Origin: Roseiarcus sp963709655
GTDB taxonomy: Bacteria; Pseudomonadota; Alphaproteobacteria; Rhizobiales; Beijerinckiaceae
Reading direction: 5' to 3'
Length of the DNA stretch: 64,000 nucleotides
Assembly (NCBI GenBank): GCA_963709655.1
Contig: CAVPXF010000004.1
Span: 434,001 to 498,000 of the forward strand
Shown here: positions 8,586 to 17,810 of the stretch, piece after piece
Numbering within the stretch: position 1 is the first letter of the stretch
How the letters are laid out: each line of letters begins with the position of its first letter
Made by a program: the position numbers and the translations under genes
The notes under the pieces: generated by a model
Seen by the model: the letters and a program-made list of their open reading frames with translations, nothing else
What the model was told of the DNA's origin: nothing
Database searches by the model: none

Positions 8586-8810
8586 AGACAACGCGGACAT
8601 TGCGGGTCGGGGCGGCGGACGTCGCCGCCGGGAGAGGTGCTCAAAAGAAGGATGCAACTTATCCTTTCGTGCCTTTGTCTTCCGCCTCAACGTAATGTCT
8701 AAGGAAAGAGGCCGTGGGGCGATTGTGGGCTACTGCAGAAAGGATCGCGGGCTAAGCCGGCCTCTCAGACGCTCGCACGTCTCGGCTGATATCTGAATTG
8801 AAGAAAGTAT
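8586..8810. other. Short gap, no recognised feature
   Basis: This is the 5' exon side of the intron remnant. I see no gene. A GAAG sequence about 9 nt upstream of the ATG at 8811 could serve as a weak ribosome site. Confidence 0.4.
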
Positions 8811-9089
8811 ATGAAGTTTATGGAGTTCCGCAAAAAAAATTGGCCCACCGCGGAAGGCGACAGCGGTATGTACGAAAATGATGACCTATGGCCTTTCAAA
8901 TGTCCGTGGTGCGGCCACGGGTTCACCGAGAGAATTGGACGCGTCAAATCGCGCCTGGTCTCCAGCTGCCCCGAATGCTCCCTAGGTTTCGCCCACGATG
9001 AACAAGAGTTTTTGTTCGAGCTGTCCGAGGCACGAGAGGGACGTCATAATCCATGGTGGCAAATCCTCAGCCATCGTCCACGCGATTAA
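8811..9089 (+). CDS. Small zinc-ribbon protein, function unknown
   Basis: A 92-residue protein with one clear four-cysteine ribbon: KCPWCGHGFTER, then SSCPECSLGF, a CxxC-x20-CxxC arrangement. The flanks are acidic and aromatic. No enzyme domain is visible, so the ribbon probably mediates a protein or nucleic-acid contact. ATGs at 8811 and 8820 are both possible. The gene stands alone; AT content is higher than in its neighbours, suggesting acquired DNA. Confidence 0.6.
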   Translation: MKFMEFRKKNWPTAEGDSGMYENDDLWPFKCPWCGHGFTERIGRVKSRLVSSCPECSLGFAHDEQEFLFELSEAREGRHNPWWQILSHRPRD

Positions 9090-9134
9090 TCTGTAAATCG
9101 AGACAGGTGTTGGTAAATCGAGACAAGTGTTGGC

Positions 9135-9896
9135 TCACGCACAACCGCTCACAACAGATTGGGACTTGATCGCCACCTCCGTCCGGTTCCTAGCATTCAT
9201 TTTCTTCATGATCCGACGCACGTGGACTTTGACGGTACTTTCGCACATCCCGAGCTCATAGGCTATAGCTTTATTCGACTTGCCGCGTTGGATCGCTCTA
9301 ACGACAGCAAGTTCCCGGGGCGTGATCTGGAACGATGCCGATAACGGCTCAGAGGGGATGGCCCCTGGCCAATTTCTCATGAGCAGATAGTCAACCGGCA
9401 CGTACGTCCCGCCGGCGAGAACAAAACGCACAGCCTCAAGCGCGATTTCAAATCCCAAAGCTACTGGGATATAGCCTTTCGCGCCATTGGAAATTGCAGC
9501 CTGGGCCATTTCTATGTCATTATTGCAGGCAAGAACAATGATCGGTATTTCCGGCGCAATTTGAGAGAAATTCTTCAAGTGGTTCGCAATCGTTTCCTTG
9601 CTATCGCCGATTCCAGACAGTATTATCAATTTTGGCAAATTACGGCATTGCCTTTGCAATTCGACAGATCCCATAAAAGCACGGACTTCCAAGGGATACG
9701 CTGACTGCATGCTGCGCCGAATACACTCGCGTATGAAAGTACGGCTTTCTATCACCGCGATAAAGGCCTCGGTTGCTGCACTGACAGCTTCGTCGGAGGC
9801 CCGCCGACCGTTTTCCTCATACGGTTCGACATCCTCCATGCGCAGTGTCAGCGCCTGACCATCGCCGACATAATCGCGTACAATATTGTCATCCAT
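9135..9896 (-). CDS. LuxR/NarL-family regulator with atypical receiver
   Basis: A 253-residue protein. The C-terminus is a clear LuxR HTH: ITPRELAVVRAIQRGKSNKA, then IAYELGMCESTVKVHVRRIM. The N-terminal two thirds resembles a response-regulator receiver (PEIPIIVLACNNDIEMAQAA, ISNGAKGYIPVALGFEIALE). The strand that should carry the phosphoacceptor Asp reads LPKLIILSGIGD, with no obvious acidic acceptor. ATG 9896 is chosen because AAGGGGAG precedes it. Output may be controlled by a ligand or partner instead of phosphorylation. Target unknown. Confidence 0.8.
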   Translation of the reverse strand: MDDNIVRDYVGDGQALTLRMEDVEPYEENGRRASDEAVSAATEAFIAVIESRTFIRECIRRSMQSAYPLEVRAFMGSVELQRQCRNLPKLIILSGIGDSKETIANHLKNFSQIAPEIPIIVLACNNDIEMAQAAISNGAKGYIPVALGFEIALEAVRFVLAGGTYVPVDYLLMRNWPGAIPSEPLSASFQITPRELAVVRAIQRGKSNKAIAYELGMCESTVKVHVRRIMKKMNARNRTEVAIKSQSVVSGCA

Positions 9897-10464
9897 CGCA
9901 AACTCCCCTTGTAACGTCAAATATGCCCCAGACCCGCTGCCACCTCCTATCGAACGCGACCACAACCCCGCGATTGCGTCCGCTGCCCTTAGGTAAAAAG
10001 CTACCTTAGGGTTGCAGCAATGTAAACAGGGATTACGCGGCTCGATCAAAAGAGGTAGACACCGGGTGCAGCGTCCATCTTTTGGCCATAATCGGCCGCC
10101 AACAAACCGAGATATTAATGTTAACACCCAATTCCGGCGGAATCATGCCCTCCCCTGCCGGTGTTATATTACAAGTTTTCCGAAGCCGCCCGCATGGCTT
10201 TTGGTTTGCAGAACGATGGAGCTGAGGAGCAATGAGGTTGCATTTCGTAAAACAACCTCGATGAGTTTATGATGTGCTCCGGCCTTGCTCGACCAACAAA
10301 GCCCCGAAGCGCATCCATCAATCTGTCGCGGAAGGCCTGGTTGTGAACCGGCGTCGAACTCTTGGACGCCGATCCAGGGTCACTTTTCGACGCCGATTGA
10401 CAGTTCGCCTGGTAAGCGCTCGGGACGAGCGCGCGCTTGGCGTTTCCGCGCTAGGGTTCGCCTA
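9897..10464. other. AT-rich intergenic region upstream of the LuxR gene
   Basis: About 570 bp with no convincing gene on either strand. It should hold the promoter of the divergent LuxR-type gene. AT content is clearly higher than in the surrounding genes. The first IS1634 element begins at its right edge. Confidence 0.5.
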
Positions 10465-10470
10465 TCTAAC

Positions 10471-12412
10471 CGGAACTTTACCCCCTTTGCGGGCGCGTCC
10501 CTTTGATTTCTCTCGATTTTCCGAGAGAAAGGCGGGGTGTTTCTGACTACAGTTCGGTTTTCGGCGTGACGCCGAGGAGTTGGAGTGCGCGGTTCTGCGT
10601 CGGGGTCGGGGTTGCGAGGATGGTGGCGATCTGGCCGTTGCCGAAGCGGACCCGATTGCGGGTGAGGGTGGCGAGATCGGCGAGGAGGGAGCGGAAGCTG
10701 TGGACCGGCAGGCCGTCGTCGGTTCGCTTGGCGTGCGCTTTGCGTTTGGCCGCCTCCGACACGCGGGCCTTGGCGACCGGAGAGTTGCGCTGAGCCTCGG
10801 CGCCGGCGCGGTCGTGGTCGTCGAACAGGATCGGCGCCAGAGCTTGGCGCATGCGCCATTCGAGGTGGTAGGCGAGCATGCAGAGGAAGACATGGGCGCG
10901 CACGCGGTCTTCGGCCCAATGGAAGACCGGGCGAACCTCGATGTCGACGGTCTTGATGCTGCGAAAGGCGCGCTCGACGCGGGCCAGACCTTTGTAGGCG
11001 CGCACCGTCCCGGCGGCGTCGAGTTCGTCCTTGGCGAGGCTGGTGCGCAGGACATAGATCCCGTCCAGTTTGGCCTCGGCTTCGATGCCGGCGAGGTCGC
11101 GCTCGAAGGCGAAGTCGTCGTCGGCGACGGTGCGCAGGAAGTGCTTGGCCATTTTCCGCCGGCCGAGCACGGCGCCGACCGCTTCGCCGATGGCGGCGGC
11201 CCCCTTCAAGGGATTGCGGCTCCGCCGCACCCGCTTCTGGATCTTCTGCAAGTCGCGTTCGGTGGCGGCGAGGAGGTCGAGGCGCTTGCGCGTCCGCTCG
11301 GCGGCCAGGGCTGGGTTGCGGCAGACGATCAGCCGTTCGCCGGGATAGTCGGGACTGATGATCTCCGCCAGGTCGCGATCGTCAAAAAGGGAGAGTTGCA
11401 ACGGCCCGGCGTCGGCCGCCAGGGCCTGGATGGCGGGGGCGCGCAGCGCGGTGATCCAGTCGAGGCCGGCCGGGTCCAGATCCTCGCGCAGCCGCGCTTG
11501 GGTCAGCATGCCGCGGTCGCCGACCATGACGATGCGGCTCAGGCCGAAGCGCTGTTTGAGCTTGACGATCTGCGCCGGGACGGTGGAGGGATCGCCGGCG
11601 TTGCCGGCGAACACTTCGACGGCGACCGGGCATCCCTCCTGAGTGCACAGCACCCCGAACACGATCTGCAGCTTGTCGCTGCGCCCGTCGCGGCTATAGC
11701 CGTGCCGACCAAGGGGACAGCGGCGGCCTTCCAGATAGGTTGAGGTCAGGTCGTAGAGGACCAGCGTTCCCTCGCTCAGATGCCGGCGCGCGAGCGCCTT
11801 CTCGATCCTGGCCTGCTGCTCGCCCAGCCAGTCGAGGGCTTGGTAGACGTCGTTGGCGCTCACCTGTCCCAGCCCCAACAGCGCCCCAAGGGAATGGCTC
11901 GCCGTCTCCTCGTCGAGCGCCCGGGCGGTGGCGAGCTTGGACTCCGGGTCGATCAGCCGGGCGACGATCAGCGCCATGGCCAGATTGCGCTTTCGCTCGG
12001 GGGCCGCGGGCAAGAGCGCGTCCAGGCCGATCCGCTTCATCGTCCCGATCGCCGCGATCACATGGCCGTGCGGAACGGCGCGGACGATCTCGATCCCCTC
12101 GCCGGCCGGGGCGAGCTTGTCGCCGCGCAGCACCGCCCGCAACGCCTCGACCTTGTCCGGCGGCCATTTGCTCAGATTGGCGATCGTCCGGTTCTTGACC
12201 TTGTCGCCTTCCCGGTAGCTCTCGCGCAGCAGGACGGCGGGCGGAGAGGCTCGGTTGGGGACGACGGCAACGTACATGCGACTAATCTAGCATGAACAAT
12301 CCGAAAACGAAAGAGAAATATTCACATATACATGACTACAAAGCGCCACAAAAAATCGGCCGCAGCCCTTGCAACCCGCCGCCTTCCGCCAAATCAGAGG
12401 GGTAAAGTTCCG
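10471..12412 (-). mobile_element. IS1634-family element A, complete, with 6-bp target duplication
   Basis: Terminal inverted repeats CGGAACTTTACCCC (10471-10484) and GGGGTAAAGTTCCG (12399-12412) bound a 1942-bp element. Both sides carry the direct repeat TCTAAC (10465-10470, 12413-12418). It holds one intact transposase gene on the minus strand. It landed just outside the IS200-type element. Confidence 0.9.
10547..12277 (-). CDS. IS1634-family DDE transposase (copy A)
   Basis: A 576-residue IS4-superfamily transposase. Catalytic residues are seen in LVLYDLTSTYLEG (first Asp), IVMVGDRGMLTQ (second Asp) and LARVERAFRSIKTVD (Glu). Length is normal and the frame intact. It shares architecture with the protein at 15919-17679, but the two differ throughout and have different terminal repeats. 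They are therefore separate elements, not recent duplicates. Confidence 0.92.
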   Translation of the reverse strand: MYVAVVPNRASPPAVLLRESYREGDKVKNRTIANLSKWPPDKVEALRAVLRGDKLAPAGEGIEIVRAVPHGHVIAAIGTMKRIGLDALLPAAPERKRNLAMALIVARLIDPESKLATARALDEETASHSLGALLGLGQVSANDVYQALDWLGEQQARIEKALARRHLSEGTLVLYDLTSTYLEGRRCPLGRHGYSRDGRSDKLQIVFGVLCTQEGCPVAVEVFAGNAGDPSTVPAQIVKLKQRFGLSRIVMVGDRGMLTQARLREDLDPAGLDWITALRAPAIQALAADAGPLQLSLFDDRDLAEIISPDYPGERLIVCRNPALAAERTRKRLDLLAATERDLQKIQKRVRRSRNPLKGAAAIGEAVGAVLGRRKMAKHFLRTVADDDFAFERDLAGIEAEAKLDGIYVLRTSLAKDELDAAGTVRAYKGLARVERAFRSIKTVDIEVRPVFHWAEDRVRAHVFLCMLAYHLEWRMRQALAPILFDDHDRAGAEAQRNSPVAKARVSEAAKRKAHAKRTDDGLPVHSFRSLLADLATLTRNRVRFGNGQIATILATPTPTQNRALQLLGVTPKTEL

Positions 12413-12534
12413 TCTAACCAACTTGAGAGTTCCCCCGGCTTTGCCGGGGTGGCAGTAGTAGTTTGACTTTTACGGGGGTCCACCGTGATTTTTGCTTTTG
12501 TGAGCCGCCAAGCACACAAAAGGGTCAAACCACG

Positions 12535-12966
12535 ATGGACGAATTCGAGAGCTTAAATCACACCAAGTGGGAGTGCAAATATCACGTCGTTTTCATTCCG
12601 ACATACCGCCGTAAGGTGCTGTACGGCGAACTGAAGCGACATCTTGGGCCGGTATTTCGGCAACTGGCGGAGCAGCGGGATAGCCGCGTCGAGGAAAGTC
12701 ATCTGATGCCGGATCATGTTCACATGTTACTGTCGATCCCGCCGAAATATGCGGTCAGCCAAGTGGTCGGGTATATCAAAGGCAAGAGCGCGATCCACTT
12801 GGCGCGAGTTTATGGCGAGCGCAAGCGCGGGTACGTGGTCCAAAGTTTCTGGGCGCGCGGATATTTCGTTTCGACCGTTGGTCGAGACGAAACCGTCGTC
12901 AGGGACTACATCAAGAACCAAGAGAACGAAGACCAAAAGTTGGAACAACTGAACCTGTGGCGCTAG
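12535..12966 (+). CDS. tnpA: IS200-like Y1 (HUH) transposase
   Basis: A 143-residue Y1 transposase: HTKWECKYHVVFIPTYRRKV, the HUH motif in LMPDHVHMLLSIP, and the catalytic tyrosine in VVRDYIKNQEN. Length and motifs match IS200 TnpA. It cuts and joins single-stranded ends at hairpins. The frame is intact, so the element may be active. A RAYT-type domestication is the alternative reading, given the hairpin array downstream. Confidence 0.9.
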   Translation: MDEFESLNHTKWECKYHVVFIPTYRRKVLYGELKRHLGPVFRQLAEQRDSRVEESHLMPDHVHMLLSIPPKYAVSQVVGYIKGKSAIHLARVYGERKRGYVVQSFWARGYFVSTVGRDETVVRDYIKNQENEDQKLEQLNLWR

Positions 12967-12968
12967 CT

Positions 12969-13085
12969 GACCACCTTCAGGTGGTCATATGAACCGGGGC
13001 CGCGCCAGCGTCCCCGACAAGCCACCTTCAGGTGGCCGCAAACCGGGGTCGCGTCAGCGACCCAAATCAGCCGCTTTGAGCGGCT
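12969..13085 (+). repeat. Hairpin array downstream of tnpA
   Basis: Two copies of a roughly 50-nt unit lie in tandem (from 12970 and 13021). Each has a perfect stem CCACCTTCAGGTGG followed by AACCGGGG-CGCG-CAGCG-CCC, a second small stem. A third related stem, CAGCCGCTTTGAGCGGCT, follows at about 13068. Confidence 0.85.
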
Positions 13086-13164
13086 CACATCATAAAAGCC
13101 CCCGGCTTTGCCGGGGGATTGTTACTGGTTCCGCATGCCTGAAAGCGCTGAGGCGCCAGTCCGA

Positions 13165-13275
13165 TCAGCCGCCGAACTCGATGATCGAAAGGCCAGCATT
13201 GTAATCCGTTGCGTAGAGGAGGCCGCCCGCGTCGACGAAGACGTCGGCGGTCTGGATGACCTTTGGACGGCCCGA
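13165..13275 (-). pseudogene. C-terminal fragment of an LVIVD-type beta-propeller protein
   Basis: The minus strand reads RPKVIQTADVFVDAGGLLYA, then TDYNAGLSIIEFGG and a stop. This resembles the last blade of LVIVD-repeat or similar beta-propeller proteins. The upstream part is replaced at about 13278 by a recombinase fragment on the other strand. Only the tail remains; the assignment rests on about 35 residues. Confidence 0.45.
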
Positions 13276-13289
13276 GCGTCGGTCGATCA

Positions 13290-13850
13290 CGGCCGGCGGC
13301 GCGCTGTTCGCCAAGCTGAAGAAGGGCGACGTGATCATTGCCGCGAACCTCGACCGGCTGTTCCGATCAGCCCTGGACGCTCTCAAGATGGTCGAGGACC
13401 TGAAGGCGCGCGGAGTGAAGCTCCATCTTCTCGACCTCGGCGGTGACATCGCCGGGAACGGCCTGTCAAAGCTGTTCCTGACGATCGCTGCGGCCTTCGC
13501 CGAGGCCGAGGGGTCGCGAGCGCATCAGCCAGGTGAAGGCCGATCAAAAGGCGCGAGGCCGCTATCTCGGCGGCAAGAAGCCGTTCGGGTTCCGTCGCGG
13601 CGACGATGGCGAGTTCGTCCGGCATGAGGGCGAGCAAAAGGCCATCAGCGAAATGGCGGCGCTGTGGGCGCAGGGCGAGCCGCTGAGGGCCATTGCGGAC
13701 GCGGTGCGGGGAAAAAGGGCTATCCGATCAGCCATGAGGGCGTGGCGGGGCGTCTTGCGGCCCGCAGTTACAGCGAAGCAGAATGTCTCGGCCTGCGGCA
13801 ACGAAACGCTCTTCTGTGGGGCGAGATCGAAAGGACGTTTTTGAACGCCG
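13290..13850 (+). pseudogene. Serine recombinase (resolvase/invertase), truncated and frameshifted
   Basis: Three frames must be joined. First: FAKLKKGDVIIAANLDRLFR, then LSKLFLTIAAAFAEAEG. Second (after about 13512): RERISQVKADQKARGRYLGG and KKPFGFRRGDDGEF. Third (after about 13715): KGYPISHEGVAG. The N-terminus with the catalytic Ser and first Arg is missing. The gene was broken before or when the IS5/IS1182-like element inserted at 13855. Confidence 0.8.
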
Positions 13851-13854
13851 CCCC

Positions 13855-15310
13855 TAGCAGCCCGTTGACGAAGTCCTGGATCTCGGATTCCGTCGCGTTG
13901 TTGAGGTTTGGGGGCGAATCAGCGATGTCGATGGGACGGTCGGGCGCTGTTCAGGATGACCTGATGGCGACGTGGGCGGAGATGCCGCGCTCGCCGGGGC
14001 ACGCGTTCTACGATCGGCTGCAGGAGTTGCTCAGCGAGGCGGGTTTCGACGCGTTCGTGGAGGAGGTGTGCAAGCCGCACTACGCGCCGCGGATGGGCGC
14101 GCCGTCGCTGCCGCCGGGGCGGTATTTCCGGATGCACATGATCGGCTATTTCGAGGGCCTCGACAGCGAGCGCGGCATCGCCTGGCGTTGCGCGGACTCA
14201 TATTCCTTGCGCGATTTCCTGCGGCTGTCGAACGTCGAGAAGGTCCCCGATCATTCGTGGCTGTCGCGTACGCGCTCGCGTCTGCCGCACGAGACGCACG
14301 AGACCGTGTTCGGCTGGGTCTTGAAGCTCGTGGCCGAGCGCGGCCTGGTGAAGGGCGAGCGGATCGGCGTCGACGGGTCGACCATGGAAGCCAACGCCGC
14401 GCTGCGCACGATCGTGCGGCGCGACAACGGCGAGAGCTACCGCGCGATGCTGATGCGGATGGCGCAGGAGAGCGGGATCGAGACGCCGAGCGCCGAGGAC
14501 TTGGCGCGCTTCGACCGCAAGCGCAAGGGCAAGACGCTGTCGAACGCCGACTGGAAAAGCCCGACCGACCCTGACGCCAGGATCGCCAAGATGAAGGATG
14601 GAACGACGCATCTGGCCTACAAACCCGAACACGCGGTCGATCTCGACACCGGCGTCGTGGTGGCCGCGCCGATCCATCCGGCCGACGAAGGCGACACGAC
14701 GACGCTTTCGCCGACCCTCGAAGCCGCCGAGCGCAACCTCGACGCAGTCGGGTTGGCGCCGACCGAGGATGAGCCTTGCGTTCTGGCCGCCGACAAGGGG
14801 TATCACGCGCGTGAACAGTTGAAGACGCTCGAAGGCGGCGTGTGGAAGACGCGCATCGCCGAACCCGAGCCGGCCAACGGCTATCATCGCTGGCATGGCG
14901 ACGAGGCGGCGCGCAAAGCGGTTTACGCCAACCGGGCGCGGTTGAAATCCGGGATCGGGCGGGAGACCATGCGCCGCCGCGGCGAAATGGTCGAGCGGTC
15001 CTTCGCTCACATTCTCGACCGCGGCGGCATGCGGCGGACTTGGCTGCGCGGACGGGAAAATATCCACAAGCGCTATCTGATCCATGTCGCCGGATTCAAT
15101 CTCGGCGTGCTGATGCGCGCCCTCCACGGCCGGGGAACGCCCAGAGAGGCCGCGGAGGCCCGCGCCGCCTTCATTTTCGCCTTCCAAACCGACGGTCTGC
15201 TGGTCTTCGGCCTGATCGCGCTCATCGACGCCAAACCCGCCGCCCTCGTCCTCACCATCGCCCTCGCGCCAACCGCAAACTGAAAACGCGATTTCGGCAA
15301 CGGGCTGCTA
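13855..15310 (+). mobile_element. IS5/IS1182-like element
   Basis: Imperfect inverted repeats bound it: TAGCAGCCCGTTGACGAA at 13855 and, reversed, TTCGGCAACGGGCTGCTA ending at 15310. It contains one intact transposase. The flanks show at most a TA or CTA duplication, so the exact ends may differ by two or three bases. Confidence 0.75.
13925..15283 (+). CDS. IS5/IS1182-family transposase
   Basis: A 452-residue transposase with an N-terminal DUF772-like helical domain (RYFRMHMIGYFEGLDSERGI) and a DDE domain. The Asp residues are seen in GERIGVDGSTMEANA and CVLAADKGYHAREQL, the Glu in GEMVERSFAHILDRGG. The C-terminus ends in hydrophobic residues. ATG 13925 gives the natural start; the frame is open further left but reads into the broken recombinase. 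Intact and possibly active. Confidence 0.88.
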   Translation: MSMGRSGAVQDDLMATWAEMPRSPGHAFYDRLQELLSEAGFDAFVEEVCKPHYAPRMGAPSLPPGRYFRMHMIGYFEGLDSERGIAWRCADSYSLRDFLRLSNVEKVPDHSWLSRTRSRLPHETHETVFGWVLKLVAERGLVKGERIGVDGSTMEANAALRTIVRRDNGESYRAMLMRMAQESGIETPSAEDLARFDRKRKGKTLSNADWKSPTDPDARIAKMKDGTTHLAYKPEHAVDLDTGVVVAAPIHPADEGDTTTLSPTLEAAERNLDAVGLAPTEDEPCVLAADKGYHAREQLKTLEGGVWKTRIAEPEPANGYHRWHGDEAARKAVYANRARLKSGIGRETMRRRGEMVERSFAHILDRGGMRRTWLRGRENIHKRYLIHVAGFNLGVLMRALHGRGTPREAAEARAAFIFAFQTDGLLVFGLIALIDAKPAALVLTIALAPTAN

Positions 15311-15599
15311 AGGCGCGCGACGCGGTCAACAGGATTGCGGCCGAACTTCCCATGCCCACTGGCGAACCCGAACTTGATTATCTGAAACTGGTTCACGCTA
15401 ACCTCATCGAGAGGAGCCGCGTGCTCGAGGCCGCCGGCGCGCTATGAGCGACAACAGGCCAGGACAACAAGCCCCGCGCGACAGTTCTCGACGGAAAGGA
15501 CCTGGGCGTCGCTGACGCCGGGCCAGCCATGCGGGTGCGACGTTTGTGACTCCCGACGCGGTTTCGTCAGCTCAGCCACGCCCGTCCCCAGCCCCGTCG
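15311..15599. other. Gap with a short coding remnant
   Basis: Directly right of the IS end a frame reads KARDAVNRIAAELPMP and ELDYLKLVHANLIERSRVLE, stopping at 15447. It has no start of its own and looks like the tail of a gene cut by the IS. I cannot name it. Nothing is seen between 15448 and 15599. Confidence 0.4.
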
Positions 15600-15786
15600 C
15601 TATTTAAACCACATAAAGTAAGCATAGACAGCACAGATGCCGAGTATTAAGCCTACGATCACTCCAGTTATAGCTCTGATCCATGTATGGGCGGTGGATT
15701 TTTGCTGTATATCCGAGGCGGATGCGCTGATTCCGAAAGCCTTAAAATTGACAGTCCGAAATCTCGAGAGCCAGGCAGCGATTAAA
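15600..15786 (-). pseudogene. Small two-TM membrane protein split by an IS1634 insertion (3' part)
   Basis: The tail reads LIAAWLSRFRTVNFKAFGIS, then a TM segment, AITGVIVGLILGICAVYAYF. Removing IS1634 element B together with one ATTAAA copy joins it in frame to 17755-17810. That segment encodes LVFGPNEKYITFIIGFALL, completing a first TM helix. The 5' end is in turn replaced by the IS630 element at about 17811. So one small membrane-protein gene was hit twice. Function unknown. Confidence 0.7.
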
Positions 15787-17748
15787 CGGAGCTTCTTTCT
15801 TTCGCGAAGGTCAAGCCTCTGATTTTGCGCATCTTTGGGCTGGCGAGGGGTGAAAAGTGTAGCCATGTAAATCGAATATTTTTGTTGATTGTGCGGGTTT
15901 CTCCGCTATCCTACGTCCATGTATATCGAAACCGTGCCCAATCGCGGCTCCCCACCGGCGATCCTGTTGCGCGAGAGCTATCGGGACGGCGGGAGGATAC
16001 GGAAGCGCACGCTGCTCAACCTCAGCCATTGGCCGGCCGAGCACGTCGAAGGGCTGCGCGGCGTCCTCAAGGGCGGGGTCGTGCTGCCGCCGGGCGAGCA
16101 GCCCTTCGTCGTCGAGCGCTCGCTGCCGCACGGGGCTGTCGCCGCCGTGCTGGGCGCGACGCGCGCTATCGGCCTCGGCACAATCATCGGACCCAAGCAA
16201 GCGCGCGGGTCCGATCCCGAGAGCTGTCGGCCGGTCGACCTCGTCCTGGCCATGATCGTCAGCCGCATCATCGCCCCGGCGTCGAAACTCGCCACCGCCA
16301 GGGCGCTCGATCCCGTCACCGCCGCATCCAGCCTCGGCGTCGAACTGGGCCTCGGCGACGTCCACGAGGACGAACTCTACGCCGCGCTCGACTGGCTCCT
16401 CGAGCGTCAGGGCGCGATCGAGACCGCGCTCGCGAAGCGCCATCTGAAGGGCGGGACGCTGGTGCTCTACGACGTCTCGTCGAGCTATGTCGAAGGCCGC
16501 TGCTGCCCTCTGGCCAAACACGGCTACAACCGCGACGGCAAGAAGGGCAAGCTGCAGATCGTCTACGGCCTTCTCTGCGCGCCCGACGGCTGCCCCGTCG
16601 CCATCGAGGTGTTCGAGGGAAACACCGGCGATCCCGCGACCCTGGCCGATCAGGTCGCCAAGCTCAAGCGCCGCTTCGCCATCGACCACGTCGTGCTGGT
16701 TGGCGACCGCGGCATGATCACCCAGGCGCGCATCGACGAGGATTTGCGTCCCGCCGGCCTCGACTGGATCACGGCGCTCCGCGCCCCCGCGCTGCAGGGC
16801 CTGGTCGGCGGCGGCCATCTGCAGATGTCGCTGTTCGACGAGCGCGACATGGCGGCGATCACCTCGCCCGACTTTCCCGGCGAGCGGCTGATCGTCTGCC
16901 GCAACCCCGATCTCGCGCGAGCGCGCGCCGGAAAGCGCGAGCACCTCCTCGCCGCCACCGAGCGCGACCTGGCCAGGATCGCCGCCGCAGTCGCGCGTCA
17001 ACGCCAGCCCCTGCGCGGCGCGGCCGAGATCGGCATGGCCGTCGGCGCCGTGCTCGACAAGCACAAGATGGCCAAGCACTTCGACCTGACGATCGCCGAC
17101 GACCGGTTCGCCTTCGCCCGAAAGCGCGATGAGATCGCACGGGAGGCCGCGCTCGACGGCCTCTACGCCGTGCGCACCAGCCTGCCCGAACAGACCCTCG
17201 CCGACGAAGCCGCGGTCAAGACATACAAATCCTTGTCCATGGTGGAACGGGCCTTTCGATGCCTGAAGACGGTCGACCTGCATGTCCGGCCGATCCACCA
17301 CTGGCTCACGGATCGGGTTCGCGCCCACGTGTTCCTGTGCATGCTGGCCTACTATGTCGAGTGGCACATGCGGGCGCGCCTCGCCCCGATGCTCTACGAC
17401 GACGACGACAAGGAAGCCGCCGAAGCCCTGCGCGAGAGCCCCGTCGCCAAAGCGCAGCGCTCTCCCGCCGCGCTGGCCAAAAGCGCCACCGGCCGCGCCG
17501 CCGACGGCGCCCCCGTCCACTCCTTCCAGACCCTGCTCGCCGATCTCGCGACCCTCGCGCGCAACACCGTCGTGACCGCGGGCGCGCCGGACCGCCCCTT
17601 CACCATCCTCACCCGCCCGACCCCGATCCAGCAAAAGGCCTTCGACCTCCTGGGATTCCCCATCGCCTGTACCCAGTAGCAGCGACCCCACAGCCGCTCG
17701 CCGCGAGCGAGATCAATGGCTTACGCGTCGTGAAAGAAAGAAGCTCCG
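15787..17748 (+). mobile_element. IS1634-family element B, complete, with 6-bp target duplication
   Basis: Inverted repeats CGGAGCTTCTTTCTTTC (from 15787) and GAAAGAAAGAAGCTCCG (ending 17748) bound a 1962-bp element. Direct repeats ATTAAA flank it at 15781-15786 and 17749-17754. The terminal repeats differ from element A. Confidence 0.9.
15919..17679 (+). CDS. IS1634-family DDE transposase (copy B)
   Basis: A 586-residue protein with the catalytic sites LVLYDVSSSYVEG, VVLVGDRGMITQAR and SMVERAFRCLKTVD. ATG 15919 is chosen by analogy with copy A (MYIETVPNR against MYVAVVPNR). It is intact, inside a complete element, and so potentially able to mobilise itself. Confidence 0.92.
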   Translation: MYIETVPNRGSPPAILLRESYRDGGRIRKRTLLNLSHWPAEHVEGLRGVLKGGVVLPPGEQPFVVERSLPHGAVAAVLGATRAIGLGTIIGPKQARGSDPESCRPVDLVLAMIVSRIIAPASKLATARALDPVTAASSLGVELGLGDVHEDELYAALDWLLERQGAIETALAKRHLKGGTLVLYDVSSSYVEGRCCPLAKHGYNRDGKKGKLQIVYGLLCAPDGCPVAIEVFEGNTGDPATLADQVAKLKRRFAIDHVVLVGDRGMITQARIDEDLRPAGLDWITALRAPALQGLVGGGHLQMSLFDERDMAAITSPDFPGERLIVCRNPDLARARAGKREHLLAATERDLARIAAAVARQRQPLRGAAEIGMAVGAVLDKHKMAKHFDLTIADDRFAFARKRDEIAREAALDGLYAVRTSLPEQTLADEAAVKTYKSLSMVERAFRCLKTVDLHVRPIHHWLTDRVRAHVFLCMLAYYVEWHMRARLAPMLYDDDDKEAAEALRESPVAKAQRSPAALAKSATGRAADGAPVHSFQTLLADLATLARNTVVTAGAPDRPFTILTRPTPIQQKAFDLLGFPIACTQ

Positions 17749-17810
17749 ATTAAAAGCAATGCAAAACCAATAATAAATGTTATATATTTTTCATTCGGCC
17801 CAAAAACCAA

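Larger units (their letters stand above)
12428..13120 (+). mobile_element. IS200/IS605-type element
   Basis: One short transposase gene is bounded by matching stem-loops built on CCCCGGCTTTGCCGGGG: left 12432-12449, right 13099-13117. This fits single-strand Y1 transposition, which recognises hairpins instead of inverted repeats. No tnpB is present. Several further hairpins lie between the gene and the right end. Confidence 0.75.

Noticed and set aside
8226..8702. 158-residue plus-strand ORF resembling proteins often annotated as hypothetical
   Set aside because: It is the complement of the group II intron fragment, whose minus strand shows the 5' splice boundary and the reverse transcriptase N-terminus.
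12969..13117. CRISPR-like array
   Set aside because: The repeated units are hairpins directly in tandem without unique spacers, and no cas genes are present anywhere in the window.
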